From: Phycisphaerales bacterium
Lineage (GTDB): Bacteria; Planctomycetota; Phycisphaerae; Phycisphaerales; UBA1924
Length of the DNA: 64,000 nucleotides
Direction: 5' to 3'
Assembly (NCBI GenBank): GCA_029213305.1
Contig: JARGPA010000007.1
Coordinates: 20,499-84,498 of the forward strand
The notes under the pieces were generated by a model that was not told where the DNA came from, made no database searches, and was given only the letters and a program-made list of their open reading frames with translations. This document shows, one piece after another, positions 34,458-43,241 of the stretch. How positions within the stretch are numbered: the first letter of the stretch is position 1; each line of letters starts with the position of its first letter. Both the position numbers and the translations under genes were made by a program.

Positions 34458-34748
34458 TTATTGACTCAGCGCTACTTGATACGATTGCACTCGACATAGA
34501 AACACCCCTTGGATGATCGCAGGATCTTGTGCTGCGATGGATATCGCATCGTCCTTTGTCGGTGCGTTGAATACGAGTATCCCAATATGTGGAGGTTCTT
34601 GTGTTCGTCCTGCGAGGATTAGTGCGCCGCGCTTCTGTAATCGTTGGTAATACTCGAAGTGTGCTTTGACCGCTTTGGACTCTTGCTCTGTAGGATTGTC
34701 GGGCATCTCGGCGCGTGTCGGCTCAAGGAAGCATATGAACTGTGGCAT
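34458..34748 (-). CDS. YciI-family protein
   Basis: 96 residues from ATG 34748 (AAGGAG, eight-base spacer); the GTG at 34751 is an alternative. YciI-like ferredoxin fold of unknown function: FICFLEPTRAEM, HFEYYQRLQKRGALILAGRT, GILVFNAPTKDDAISIAAQDP. It is convergent with the PFK gene. Distant homologues have hydrolase or dehydrochlorinase activity; nothing here says which. Confidence 0.8.
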   Translation of the reverse strand: MPQFICFLEPTRAEMPDNPTEQESKAVKAHFEYYQRLQKRGALILAGRTQEPPHIGILVFNAPTKDDAISIAAQDPAIIQGVFLCRVQSYQVALSQ

Positions 34749-34776
34749 CACTGGTTCTCCTTATAATGAGTATACG

Positions 34777-34806
34777 AAAAAACCCGCTCGGATGTTCGAG
34801 CGGGTT
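34777..34806 (-). terminator. Terminator of the DUF1579 gene
   Basis: A perfect 10-bp stem (AACCCGCTCG/CGAGCGGGTT) with a 6-nt loop, followed on the minus strand by T6. Confidence 0.9.
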
Positions 34807-34828
34807 CAGGTCGTTGGGAGCAGGAGAA

Positions 34829-35473
34829 TCAATCGCGAGTATATGTGATAGTTCCTGAGTTGTACCACGTGCCGTCAGGCATTTTGTCGTAGAACGAGTC
34901 AACCCATGTATTTGCGTCTGTGAACTTGGAAACAATCTTCATCGGATTATCACCCATTGGGGTAGTTGCAGTCCCATGCATGACGAGTGCGTCACCTGCT
35001 TCTTCGCCTCCTGTCATGAGCATGATCTTTGTGGACATTGTGTCCATCCAAGTTGAGATGAACTCTTCGTGTGCAACGTCGTACCCTGTGAATCCGAGGC
35101 CTTCGAATGGTTCACCCATAAACTCGGTTTTGAAACTTGATTGAATGTATCGTCCACCCAAGATCCATTCAACAGTCATGCTCCCTTCGCCTTCCATTGC
35201 GGGTTGGGCAGGATCCATGATGAATGAAGTCTTTGCTTTCCAGTTTCCGACCATTGCTCCGAGTGCTTTGTGGTACTCATTTGGAGTTGCGAGCTTTGCC
35301 ACTGCTGCCATCATTTCCTCTGGTGACATCTCTTGCATTTCTTGCATCTCGTCAGGAGTCACGCCGTCCATCCCTTTGTGATCCTCATGTTCAGGACCCG
35401 TGGCAATGAGCAACGCGAGTGATCCAGTAGCGAGCGCGCCAGCTGCAAAGGCAATTATTGATGTTCTTTTCAT
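34829..35473 (-). CDS. DUF1579 family protein, exported or anchored
   Basis: 214 residues. An N-terminal hydrophobic helix (IIAFAAGALATGSLALLIATG) and a Met/Glu/Asp-rich linker (DEMQEMQEMSPEEMM) precede a DUF1579 domain (about 65-214): MVGNWKAKTSFIMDP, EWILGGRYIQSSFKTEFMGEPFEGLGFTGYD, then WYNSGTITYTRD. The fold is a lipocalin-like barrel of unknown role, frequent in planctomycetes. ATG follows GGAGAAC. Own terminator downstream. Confidence 0.85.
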   Translation of the reverse strand: MKRTSIIAFAAGALATGSLALLIATGPEHEDHKGMDGVTPDEMQEMQEMSPEEMMAAVAKLATPNEYHKALGAMVGNWKAKTSFIMDPAQPAMEGEGSMTVEWILGGRYIQSSFKTEFMGEPFEGLGFTGYDVAHEEFISTWMDTMSTKIMLMTGGEEAGDALVMHGTATTPMGDNPMKIVSKFTDANTWVDSFYDKMPDGTWYNSGTITYTRD

Positions 35474-35734
35474 TTGTGTTCTCCTGCTGATGATGTTGGG
35501 TTGAGGCGACCTCGTGTGTAATTGGTGCCCGTGTGTGAAATTAGTATCCTCGTTTGAGGCGCGATTGTCACGGAAATTATCGGAAAGTCCTAAATAAACA
35601 CGAACAAACAGGCCGGTTTTGATGTGAATTTGGGTAATTGTCCCACAGATGCGCGTGAATTGCTGGGCGATCCAAGCTCAGTGTTCATAATCCAGTGGGG
35701 CATCACACACATGTTTCAGACAGAGGAGATTTAC

Positions 35735-36130
35735 ATGCTCGATCAATTACTCGGGGATCACAAAAACCAGCTCATAGAAGCAATCACAAGCAAAATTGGA
35801 GTGAACGGCGATCAGGCCGGCGGATTCCTATCCAAGATTTTTCCAATGATCGAAGGTCTACTCGGAGACGGGAAACTTGATATCGCAGATCTCATGAAAG
35901 GAGATCTCTCGTCTATCAAAAACGGATTAGATCTTGATATGCTCGGGGGCCTCCTTGGTGGCGGCAAAGACAAAGCAGAGCAAGGAATCGATGCGATCGC
36001 AGGACCGATCTCAGAGAACCTTGGGAAACTCGATGATCCTGTCGGATTGCTCGGTGGCCTACTCGGAGGCGGAGATTCAAACGATCTCATGGCAAAAGCA
36101 AAGAAGGGGCTCGGCGGTTTGCTCGGCTGA
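35735..36130 (+). CDS. DUF937/YidB-like protein
   Basis: 131 residues from ATG 35735 (GAGGAG six bases upstream); the frame is open further upstream to 35624 but without a ribosome site. Helical and Gly/Leu-rich: HKNQLIEAITSKIGVNGDQAGGFLSKIFPMIEGLLGDG, and then three GLLGGG turns. This pattern is typical of DUF937 (YidB) proteins, whose role is unknown. A T8 terminator follows. Confidence 0.7.
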   Translation: MLDQLLGDHKNQLIEAITSKIGVNGDQAGGFLSKIFPMIEGLLGDGKLDIADLMKGDLSSIKNGLDLDMLGGLLGGGKDKAEQGIDAIAGPISENLGKLDDPVGLLGGLLGGGDSNDLMAKAKKGLGGLLG

Positions 36131-36163
36131 GTATTGTCCTGTTCATATTTGTAGAGAATACTT

Positions 36164-36190
36164 CACCTGCTTTTTGCGGGTGTTTTTTTT
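36164..36190 (+). terminator. Terminator after the DUF937-like gene
   Basis: CACCTGC, loop TTTTT, GCGGGTG (one mismatch-type pair), then T8. Confidence 0.85.
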
Positions 36191-36255
36191 GAGATGATTT
36201 TTGATAAGTAACCCAATTCAGATGATTGAGTTTCTGTATCGCCGATGAGTGAACC

Positions 36256-37134
36256 ATGAGAACTGAGAAATCAGCACAACAATTAAGTTATCTCGTTCTT
36301 GCTTGTCCCAAGTCTGGAACGACATGGATGCAACGAATGCTCGGAGAACATCCCAATGTTCATTGCGCCGAATCGAGATTGTTTGGACGATACTGTGAAC
36401 AGTATTCAGGAGGGTCGATGCATCTTCCCTTAGAAGGGTATATGCAAATACTTTCGAAGTACTATCGGCCACCTTGCGAAGAGGCACAAAGTGAGGCGTA
36501 CTTTGAATCATTGTTAGGTAAGCTCATTGAAACGATCGCATCCCACGCGATTGAGGAGTCTGGGAAACAAATTTACGGCGAGAAGTTCACGCCTTACCTT
36601 ACAACGACGGATCACTCAATTAATCAGATATTGACGCTGTACCCTAAGATTCGATTGATTCATTTGGTTCGTGACTGTCGTGATGTGATCGTTTCTGGGA
36701 TGGCACATTGGCTCCATTCCAATCCAAAAGACCCGGCAGACTTGGAAATTCCGTTTTCGTATTTGCTCAACTCATGGATCGAAATCCAGCAATCAATGCA
36801 AGAAGCTCGCGATCGCTTTGCTGATGTACTTGAAGTTCGATATGAAGATATGCTCGAAAATCCATCGTTTCAGGCGCGTCGGGTTTTCTCGTTTATCGGT
36901 GCAACTGTATCTGATGAAGTAATCGAACGATGCGTTGAAGAAACGACATTCTCGAAACTATCAGACGGGCGCCAAGCAGGGGAAGAAGATCCATCAAGCT
37001 TTTATCGAAACGGCACAGCAGGGCAATGGCCGGATCGATTATCTGCAGATCAAATCAATCGAGTCCACATCGAAGCAGGAACGCTCCTTCGTAGCTATGG
37101 ATACGAGGTTCCAGAGAATCAGCTCAGTCCGTAA
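36256..37134 (+). CDS. Sulfotransferase-domain protein
   Basis: 292 residues. The PAPS-binding loop PKSGTTWMQRML lies at about 19-30 and the 3'-phosphate motif VRDCRDVIVSG at about 137-147, followed by ..RYEDMLENPSFQARRVFSFIG, as in cytosolic-type sulfotransferases. It should move a sulfo group from PAPS to an alcohol or amine of unknown identity. Its 3' end overlaps the convergent RibB gene by 11 bp. ATG 36256 has only a weak Shine-Dalgarno. Confidence 0.88.
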   Translation: MRTEKSAQQLSYLVLACPKSGTTWMQRMLGEHPNVHCAESRLFGRYCEQYSGGSMHLPLEGYMQILSKYYRPPCEEAQSEAYFESLLGKLIETIASHAIEESGKQIYGEKFTPYLTTTDHSINQILTLYPKIRLIHLVRDCRDVIVSGMAHWLHSNPKDPADLEIPFSYLLNSWIEIQQSMQEARDRFADVLEVRYEDMLENPSFQARRVFSFIGATVSDEVIERCVEETTFSKLSDGRQAGEEDPSSFYRNGTAGQWPDRLSADQINRVHIEAGTLLRSYGYEVPENQLSP

Positions 37135-38320
37135 TCTTCACGCGTTCGCAAATCGACAATCCGAATGATTCAAGATGAGGATAAGCCGCCTCTGAGTTTG
37201 TGATGAGTTTCAGGTTGCTAATTCCCAGAGCGCGAAGAATTTGTGACCCCGTTCCATACTCGATCATTGTTGGAGATACGGATTGGACAGGCTTGTCTTC
37301 GATATCGTTATCAATGGGTCTAGAGAGCATCTGTGAGAGTGCGTCTCCAATACCATGAGGACGAAGATAGACGATAGCGCCTCGTCCTGCGTCTTGGATC
37401 ATTTGCATAGATTGGGTGAGCGCGTCGCCGCTTGAGCCGCCTGTTGAAGAAGTGCCTTGTTCGTGGAAGATGTCCCCGAGTAAATCGCGTTTATGCACAC
37501 GGACAAGGGTTGGTTCATCGCTTTGGATTGGGTTGCGATACTCGTCGAGATTGCCGACATCTCCGACAGTGAGCGCAAGATGAGGCATCGGATCGACGAG
37601 TGACTTGAACGCAATAAGATTAAACTCTCCTTGAGGCGTCTGGATCTTCGTTCCAGAGATTGGTTCGATGCGTTCAATAATCGAAGATTGCGAGAGACGA
37701 TGCTCGATGATTTGTTTGACACTGCACATCTTGATGTCGTGCTCTTTGCAGAGTTTGACGAGATCAGGAACTCTCGCCATTTCCCCGTCGTCGCGCATGA
37801 TTTCGATGATGACCGCTGACGGATGTAGTCCTGCAAGTCGACAAAGATCGAGCGAACCTTCGGTTTGGCCAATGCGAACGAGCACTCCGCCATCGCGTGA
37901 TCGCAGCGGGTTGATATGTCCAGGTCTCACAAAGTCAGCTGCGTTCGTGTTGGGGTCAATCGCAAGCTGGATTGTTTTCGCTCGTTCTTGCGCAGAGACT
38001 CCAGTTGTGAGTCCGTGCTTTGGATGCCCGTCAATCGCAACTGTGAACGGCGTTGCGCGAACAGAGGTATTGACAATCGATTGAGGAGTGAGTTCAAGTC
38101 GATCGCAATCTGCTTCGGTTAATGAGAGACACATGTATCCACGCGCGATGGAGAGCATAAACGCGACAGACTCGGGGGTGATGAACTGAGCAGGGAGTAC
38201 AAAGTCTCCTTCGTTCTCACGATCCTCGTCATCGGTAAGGATGACCATTTTACCGTTACGGAGATCTTCGAGGATTTCCTCGATTGTGGAGAACGCAGAT
38301 GTGTCAGTGGCGATATGCAT
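37124..38320 (-). CDS. ribB: 3,4-dihydroxy-2-butanone-4-phosphate synthase with a degenerate GTP cyclohydrolase II domain (RibBX type)
   Basis: 398 residues. The N-terminal 205 residues are a complete DHBP synthase: TDDEDRENEGDFVLPAQ, GYMCLSLTEADCDRL, HPKHGLTTGVSAQER, GHINPLRSRDGGVL..GQTEGSLDLCRLAG and ..CSVKQIIEHR. The C-terminal 190 residues keep the GCHII fold but not its zinc: the expected SECLTGD is KRDLLGD and the RCDCG stretch is TSSTGGSSG, so all three Cys ligands are absent. The enzyme should supply only the four-carbon unit of riboflavin. RibBX-type proteins with a dead second domain are known elsewhere. A separate RibA must exist in the genome. Confidence 0.88.
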   Translation of the reverse strand: MHIATDTSAFSTIEEILEDLRNGKMVILTDDEDRENEGDFVLPAQFITPESVAFMLSIARGYMCLSLTEADCDRLELTPQSIVNTSVRATPFTVAIDGHPKHGLTTGVSAQERAKTIQLAIDPNTNAADFVRPGHINPLRSRDGGVLVRIGQTEGSLDLCRLAGLHPSAVIIEIMRDDGEMARVPDLVKLCKEHDIKMCSVKQIIEHRLSQSSIIERIEPISGTKIQTPQGEFNLIAFKSLVDPMPHLALTVGDVGNLDEYRNPIQSDEPTLVRVHKRDLLGDIFHEQGTSSTGGSSGDALTQSMQMIQDAGRGAIVYLRPHGIGDALSQMLSRPIDNDIEDKPVQSVSPTMIEYGTGSQILRALGISNLKLITNSEAAYPHLESFGLSICERVKITD

Positions 38321-38356
38321 ACAGGATCGTAGAACAACTGGGTCCTATTGTCGTCT

Positions 38357-39022
38357 ATGAATATGACACCAGATCGATGGATGAAGACTTGTGACTATCT
38401 TGACGATGTTTTCAACGATGCGGACGCGCATCTCCAGAATCTCATGCCCCGGGCGATCGAGGCCGGCGTACCAAATATCGCGGTCTCTTCGAGTGTAGGT
38501 AGGCTTCTGCACATGATGACCAAGACTGTCGGTGCGAAAACAATCGTAGAAGTTGGGACTCTCGCGGGTTACTCCGGGACCTGGATGGCGAGAGCTCTTC
38601 CAGATCATGGAATGTTGATCACAATTGAGCCTGAATCATTACATGCGGACATTTCGCAACGCGGATTTGATGAGGATGGATTGACAGATCGGGTCCGGAT
38701 TGTTCGAGAGACAGGGCTTGTTGCATTCCCAAAACTGATTGAAGAGATGGGGGAAGGTTCAGTTGATCTCGTATTCCTTGACGCGATCAAGCATGAGTAC
38801 CCTGATTATCTACCCCACGCGAAAAAACTACTTCGATCAGGAGGGTTACTCATCGCGGATAATGCGATCGGATCTACAGAATGGTCAGTAGTCAATCCTG
38901 CAGGATCACACCCAAATCGCGACGGGGTTGATCGGTTTAATCGGTTGATTGCTGATGATGCAGACTTTGACGGATGTTGTGTACCCATCCGTGAAGGGGT
39001 ATTGATGGCGAGGAAGCGGTGA
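38357..39022 (+). CDS. Class I SAM-dependent O-methyltransferase (family 3)
   Basis: 221 residues from ATG 38357 (in-frame TTG at 38348). Typical of catechol/caffeoyl-CoA-like methyltransferases: TIVEVGTLAGYSGTWMARAL (motif I), LITIEPESLHADI, VDLVFLDAIKHEYPDYL with the metal Asp, GGLLIADNAIGS. SAM-dependent methyl transfer to an oxygen; substrate unknown. It diverges from the RibB gene with about 35 bp between, so the two promoters must overlap. Confidence 0.85.
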   Translation: MNMTPDRWMKTCDYLDDVFNDADAHLQNLMPRAIEAGVPNIAVSSSVGRLLHMMTKTVGAKTIVEVGTLAGYSGTWMARALPDHGMLITIEPESLHADISQRGFDEDGLTDRVRIVRETGLVAFPKLIEEMGEGSVDLVFLDAIKHEYPDYLPHAKKLLRSGGLLIADNAIGSTEWSVVNPAGSHPNRDGVDRFNRLIADDADFDGCCVPIREGVLMARKR

Positions 39023-39066
39023 CAAAACAGTGACTAGGTTTACATTCATATGAGCTACACTAGGGT

Positions 39067-40434
39067 ATGAAAAATCTACTCATCGGAGCTTGTATAGGAA
39101 CTGCAATCAACCCAAGTATGTCTTATGCAGGGAATGAGAACTCTCCACTTCAGACATATCGATGTGAAATGATGACGCCTGGTGGAGTGCTTCCATTTAT
39201 TCTTTCATACGAGGACACGACCGAATATTGGGATAGTGCTCCAGTATTCAGCTTTGTAATCTCCAATGGAGATGAACGAATCGTCATTCCACAGAGTGAG
39301 ACAGTCGGGAGAACAGAACACTTTGGAGGCGATGAGGGAGTGTTGGAAGTTCGAAGCCGACGGTCACGCATGGATCTGAGATTGAGATTCGATGTTTATG
39401 ACTCGGAGTTGTCATGGCACCGTTGGTATGGATTCCAGCCGACAGATTCAGGGATACATGCTGAGGGGGTTTGGAAAAAGTTTCGTAATGAAAACTATGT
39501 TGAACTTCCTGTAGTATTCATCGAGTTAGATGGATCAATCGAAGAAAATCAATCTTCCAGATTCGTCCCAATCCCAGAAGAGTTTATTGAAGTTAACAAT
39601 GATTCTGCTGTTACCTTTGAAGGGCAATGGGCAGTTCAATTTGAATCATCCAACGATCTTGCGATCGGAACTTTCACAGTTGATGACAATCAACTAGCGA
39701 CTGGCACGTTCCTCACCACTACCGGAGATTACCGATATCTCGCAGGACGGGTGGATGGAAGTATCATGCGTCTATCTACATTTGATGGGGCGCACGCATT
39801 TTTGTTCCATGCACGGATGCAAGAAGACGGAACGATTGAAGGTGATTTCTGGTCCGGCAACTGGTGGCACGAAACCTGGACCGCGAAGCGTGATGACAAC
39901 GCGATGCTCCCAGATGCGTTTGAACAAACAATCGTCACGGATGAATCAAAGCTCAATGAGTTGGTGTTCAAGGATCTTGATGGAAATCCAACTCGTGTGC
40001 TCGATCTGTTCACTGAAACAAATGCAAAAGCACGCGTGATCGAGATATTTGGGTCATGGTGTCCAAACTGTGGGGACGCCGCGAGAGAGCTTGTATCGCT
40101 CAAGAAAATGTACGGCGACAAGCTCGCCGTCGTTGGGTTAGCTTTTGAACTTACCGAAGACTTCGAGCGATCCGTGACTCAAGTGGAGCGTCATCACGAA
40201 CACATGGGAAGTGATTGGCCCATCCTGATCGCGGGTTTGAATGACAAGGACAAAGCAACCAAAACACTTGGATTCTTGGATCAAGTGCGTTCGTACCCAA
40301 CACTCGTGTTCCTAAACGAGCATAACGAGGTGATGAGTGTGTACTCAGGGTTTAGTGGCCCTGCGACTGGGGATGCATATTCAGAACAACGAACGCGATT
40401 TGAGAATCTCATCGATAAGCTGATTGAAGAATGA
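39067..40434 (+). CDS. Exported TlpA/thioredoxin-fold protein with N-terminal beta domain
   Basis: 455 residues. Signal peptide LLIGACIGTAINPSMSYAG. Residues about 25-280 are beta-rich, with a repeated GT/GS-type strand set (GTFTVDDNQLATGTF). From about 300 a TlpA-type thioredoxin domain: VIEIFGSWCPNCGDAARELVSL holds the redox pair CPNC, and YPTLVFL the cis-Pro. It should act outside the cytoplasm in disulphide exchange. The N-part is often seen on planctomycete redoxin proteins, role unknown. Confidence 0.85.
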   Translation: MKNLLIGACIGTAINPSMSYAGNENSPLQTYRCEMMTPGGVLPFILSYEDTTEYWDSAPVFSFVISNGDERIVIPQSETVGRTEHFGGDEGVLEVRSRRSRMDLRLRFDVYDSELSWHRWYGFQPTDSGIHAEGVWKKFRNENYVELPVVFIELDGSIEENQSSRFVPIPEEFIEVNNDSAVTFEGQWAVQFESSNDLAIGTFTVDDNQLATGTFLTTTGDYRYLAGRVDGSIMRLSTFDGAHAFLFHARMQEDGTIEGDFWSGNWWHETWTAKRDDNAMLPDAFEQTIVTDESKLNELVFKDLDGNPTRVLDLFTETNAKARVIEIFGSWCPNCGDAARELVSLKKMYGDKLAVVGLAFELTEDFERSVTQVERHHEHMGSDWPILIAGLNDKDKATKTLGFLDQVRSYPTLVFLNEHNEVMSVYSGFSGPATGDAYSEQRTRFENLIDKLIEE

Positions 40435-40508
40435 TTTTAATTTGATGACAGTAATCCAACATAGACTCATCTCCAAGAGTGAACTTGATTCATTCTGAAA
40501 GGGAGATT

Positions 40509-41240
40509 ATGCGGATTCGAACTTGTCGTATAGGAGTATTATTCTCAGGGGCCATTCTGGGGACGCATCTAGGAGGTTGTGCCTCTTCGTGCAATGTCTC
40601 GACTCAGCATTGCATGAATGACGAAGTGAATGTTGATGAGTATCGAATGATACTTGATCAGATTTACGACAGTGATCAGAAGTTTCGAACCGCGATTTCA
40701 TGGGGTACTACCGATCAAACGGAACTTGATCGCTTAGATGCGCTATCTGATGATGAACAACTCTCAGAATATGCTCGACGAAATCGCGAAGGTGTCGCTC
40801 TTGATCCCGATCTTGAGAAAGAGCTTTGGGAGAAGCAAATTGCGATTGATCGTTCCAACACAAAGCAGTTAATGGATTTGGTGAAACGATTCGGTTGGCC
40901 TACAGAAGAACTACTCGGAGAAGGTACTCCGAGCATGGTCCCAGTTCTTATCCATATGCAAATGGAAGATTCAGACTGGGTGTTGCCGGTGTTGCATCGC
41001 GAGGTGCTCGATGGGCGCATGCCTCCAAAGCCGTATGCGATGATTTATGATCGCAAACAGCACCATGAAGGCAAGCGCCAGATTTATGGCATGATGCAAG
41101 CGTTTGATTCTAAAACAGGATCAGTTCTAGCGCCAGCGATTGTCGATATTGACGAAACCAATATTGCTCGATCAAAGATCGGGCTCGATCCACTCGAAGA
41201 GTATCGAATCACTGATGAAGCAACAGCTGCTGGGAACTAA
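40509..41240 (+). CDS. DUF6624-like predicted lipoprotein
   Basis: 243 residues from ATG 40509 (GGGAG before it). The signal GVLFSGAILGTHLGGC has a lipobox ending at Cys about 24. The mature part has the DUF6624 style: QLMDLVKRFGWPTEELLGEG, VLIHMQMEDSDWVLPVLHREV, and KPYAMIYDRKQHHEGKRQIYG. Function unknown. It is followed closely (15 bp) by a convergent lipoprotein gene. Confidence 0.75.
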   Translation: MRIRTCRIGVLFSGAILGTHLGGCASSCNVSTQHCMNDEVNVDEYRMILDQIYDSDQKFRTAISWGTTDQTELDRLDALSDDEQLSEYARRNREGVALDPDLEKELWEKQIAIDRSNTKQLMDLVKRFGWPTEELLGEGTPSMVPVLIHMQMEDSDWVLPVLHREVLDGRMPPKPYAMIYDRKQHHEGKRQIYGMMQAFDSKTGSVLAPAIVDIDETNIARSKIGLDPLEEYRITDEATAAGN

Positions 41241-41254
41241 TCTTGTCGATATGA

Positions 41255-41734
41255 TCAATCTCGCCATTTCTTCACTGCGACGCCGTCTACGAACTTGATG
41301 TGGACGGATTTGGCAATCGTCTTTTTGCTGGATCCTGCGAATACAAGCAGCACAGCGCCTGAATCATCTTTGGTTTCAGTCCAGTTCCAAGTCCAGGTTT
41401 CAGACCCATCATCATTTTGAGTAACTGTTGATGGCGTGCTCAGGATCTCCTCAACTTCGTTGCTTGTTGTCTGATTCACTTTTACATTGGTGACCGCGCC
41501 AGGTTGGATATATGCACCTGAGATTCGATGAGTCTTCGATGATGCGACCAAGCACCCGCTCATAGGGGTCAAGATGATTGCGGGGAGGATCATGGATCCG
41601 ACGGCGAGGGCAATAATTCGGGAATGCGAAGTCACGAGAGTTCTCCAGTAAGTACAAAGGGACATGATGTCTGTGTACCGCACAGTTGGGAAAAAGATGA
41701 CATGCGTTTCATTATTATTCTGAGATTCTGTCAC
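41255..41734 (-). CDS. Small predicted lipoprotein, SmpA/BamE-like pattern
   Basis: 159 residues if started at the GTG at 41734; an ATG at 41665 would give 136 and is the other candidate. Neither has a good Shine-Dalgarno. Hydrophobic helix LAVGSMILPAIILTPMSGC ends in a lipobox. The mature part reads KVNQTTSNEVEEILSTPST then GSETWTWNWTETKDDSGAVLLVF, like the small SmpA/BamE fold. Role unknown; the gene diverges from the AhpD-like operon by as little as 22 bp. Confidence 0.65.
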   Translation of the reverse strand: MTESQNNNETHVIFFPTVRYTDIMSLCTYWRTLVTSHSRIIALAVGSMILPAIILTPMSGCLVASSKTHRISGAYIQPGAVTNVKVNQTTSNEVEEILSTPSTVTQNDDGSETWTWNWTETKDDSGAVLLVFAGSSKKTIAKSVHIKFVDGVAVKKWRD

Positions 41735-41756
41735 TTCTCAGGATCTATTATCCAAT

Positions 41757-42125
41757 ATGAGCAGCAACACAAGAACATACGAAGATTATTCTGAGTTTCG
41801 AGAGAGTTTGAATGAAAAAATTCTTGCTCGTGGTACGACAATCACAAAGCGATTCTTTACACTCGATACCAAAGCATATGAGCCCGGGGCGCTCGATGGG
41901 AAAACGAAGGAGCTCCTCGGATTGTCCGCGTCGATGGTCCTTCGATGCGACGATTGCATCGCGTATCACATTGACCAATGTATTCAAAACGGCGCGACCG
42001 ATGAAGAGTTGTTTGAGACTTTCGATATCGCACTGATTGTTGGAGGATCGATCGTAATCCCGCATCTCCGTAGAGCAGTTGCCTTTGTTGACGAGTGTCG
42101 AGTTCACAACGAGAAGAACACTTGA
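41757..42125 (+). CDS. Carboxymuconolactone decarboxylase/AhpD-family protein
   Basis: 122 residues. A single CMD helical domain: KTKELLGLSASMVLRCDDCIAYHIDQCIQNGATDEELFETFDIA. The C-D-D-C pair followed by H is the redox site of AhpD-type enzymes, so a peroxidase-linked function is likely; the exact substrate is open. First gene of a four-gene operon running to 43807 with overlapping starts. Confidence 0.85.
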   Translation: MSSNTRTYEDYSEFRESLNEKILARGTTITKRFFTLDTKAYEPGALDGKTKELLGLSASMVLRCDDCIAYHIDQCIQNGATDEELFETFDIALIVGGSIVIPHLRRAVAFVDECRVHNEKNT

Positions 42126-42685
42126 GTAGAGAATCAGCCCAATCGATCACGCTAAGTGACTCGCGTGTTGTTCAGTTGAGATCCTCTGCGCTTGGAGACG
42201 GACCGGCTGTTCATGCATATATCTGTGCGCTAGGCCTATCCACAGACAATATATTGACGCATGCTGAAGACTTACCTAGTTTGAAAGTAGTTGAAGATCG
42301 GATCGTGAATATTGCAAATGGAGAGTTTTATTCACTCGTTGCCGTCGATACAGAATCTGGAGATGTGATCGGGAACGCGTCATTTACATTCAAAACTCGA
42401 AAGAAACTTTCTCATATTGCCGACTTGGGGATTGGGGTTTTACCCGATTGGCAACATGTTGGGTTGGGGTCTTTGTTACTCAACAAAGCAATAGATGACA
42501 TGCGAATGCGACCTGGTATTGAAAGAATAGAGCTCACTGTATTGCTGAAAAATGTACACGCGCGTCAGATGTATGAAAAAACAGGATTCATCCAAGAAGG
42601 AATCAAACGAAGATCGATCAAGCAACCGAATGGTTGTTACGAGGATGAAATAATCATGGGTTTGTGGTTATCCAATGATGAGTGA
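42122..42685 (+). CDS. GNAT N-acetyltransferase (first of a tandem pair)
   Basis: 187 residues from TTG 42122, whose G-A overlaps the stop of the AhpD-like gene (TTGA). GNAT core at about 70-165: GNASFTFKTRKKLSHIADLGIGVLPDWQHVGLGSLLL with the acetyl-CoA loop QHVGLG, then ELTVLLKNVHARQMYEKTGF. RimJ/PhnO-like; substrate unknown. It is about half identical to the next gene by eye (both have LSDSR/LKDGR openings, DWQ/EWQ, MYEK/MYER), so the two arose by duplication. Confidence 0.85.
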   Translation: MSRESAQSITLSDSRVVQLRSSALGDGPAVHAYICALGLSTDNILTHAEDLPSLKVVEDRIVNIANGEFYSLVAVDTESGDVIGNASFTFKTRKKLSHIADLGIGVLPDWQHVGLGSLLLNKAIDDMRMRPGIERIELTVLLKNVHARQMYEKTGFIQEGIKRRSIKQPNGCYEDEIIMGLWLSNDE

Positions 42686-42692
42686 GGGAAAG

Positions 42693-43241
42693 ATGGATCA
42701 TGAAACAATAACTCTTAAAGATGGACGAGAAGTTCTGATTCGTTTTGGGCAACCTGGTGATGGGCAACTTACCTACGACTTCATGCTCGAACTCGGAGAA
42801 TCAACAGATCGCATGTTAACTCATCCTGGGGACATGAGAACTCCAGATGAGTATGAATCAAGCATCGGTAAAATCGCGACAGGTAGTTTCTACTCGTTGT
42901 GCGCGATTGATCCAGAAACAAGCAAACTTGTCGGAAATGCAGCTTTCTTCACAGGGGCTCGGGTCAAGATATCGCATGTCGCTGGGCTGGCAATGGGGGT
43001 GCTCCCAGAATGGCAAGGGCTCGGACTTGGAGTGTGGTTACTCAATAGATCGATCGAAGATATGAGAAAGAATCCTAAAATCTATCGACTGGATCTCATC
43101 GTCATGGACGGGAACGATCATGCAAAAACAATGTACGAACGCGCAGGGTTCGAGGTTGAAGGTCATCGCAAAGGAGCTGTGCGACAACCCGATGGAACTT
43201 TCGACGGCGAAACAATGATGGGTATGTGGGTCGGGGAATGA
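42693..43241 (+). CDS. GNAT N-acetyltransferase (second of a tandem pair)
   Basis: 182 residues from ATG 42693 (GAGGG six bases upstream); 42675 and 42678 are also in-frame ATGs. Same plan as its neighbour: GNAAFFTGARVKISHVAGLAMGVLPEWQGLGLGVWLL, then MDGNDHAKTMYERAGFEVEG. A recent-enough paralogue of the previous gene; the acceptor-binding part (STDRMLTHPGDM vs STDNILTHAEDL) is kept too. Its stop overlaps the next start (ATGA). Confidence 0.85.
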   Translation: MDHETITLKDGREVLIRFGQPGDGQLTYDFMLELGESTDRMLTHPGDMRTPDEYESSIGKIATGSFYSLCAIDPETSKLVGNAAFFTGARVKISHVAGLAMGVLPEWQGLGLGVWLLNRSIEDMRKNPKIYRLDLIVMDGNDHAKTMYERAGFEVEGHRKGAVRQPDGTFDGETMMGMWVGE

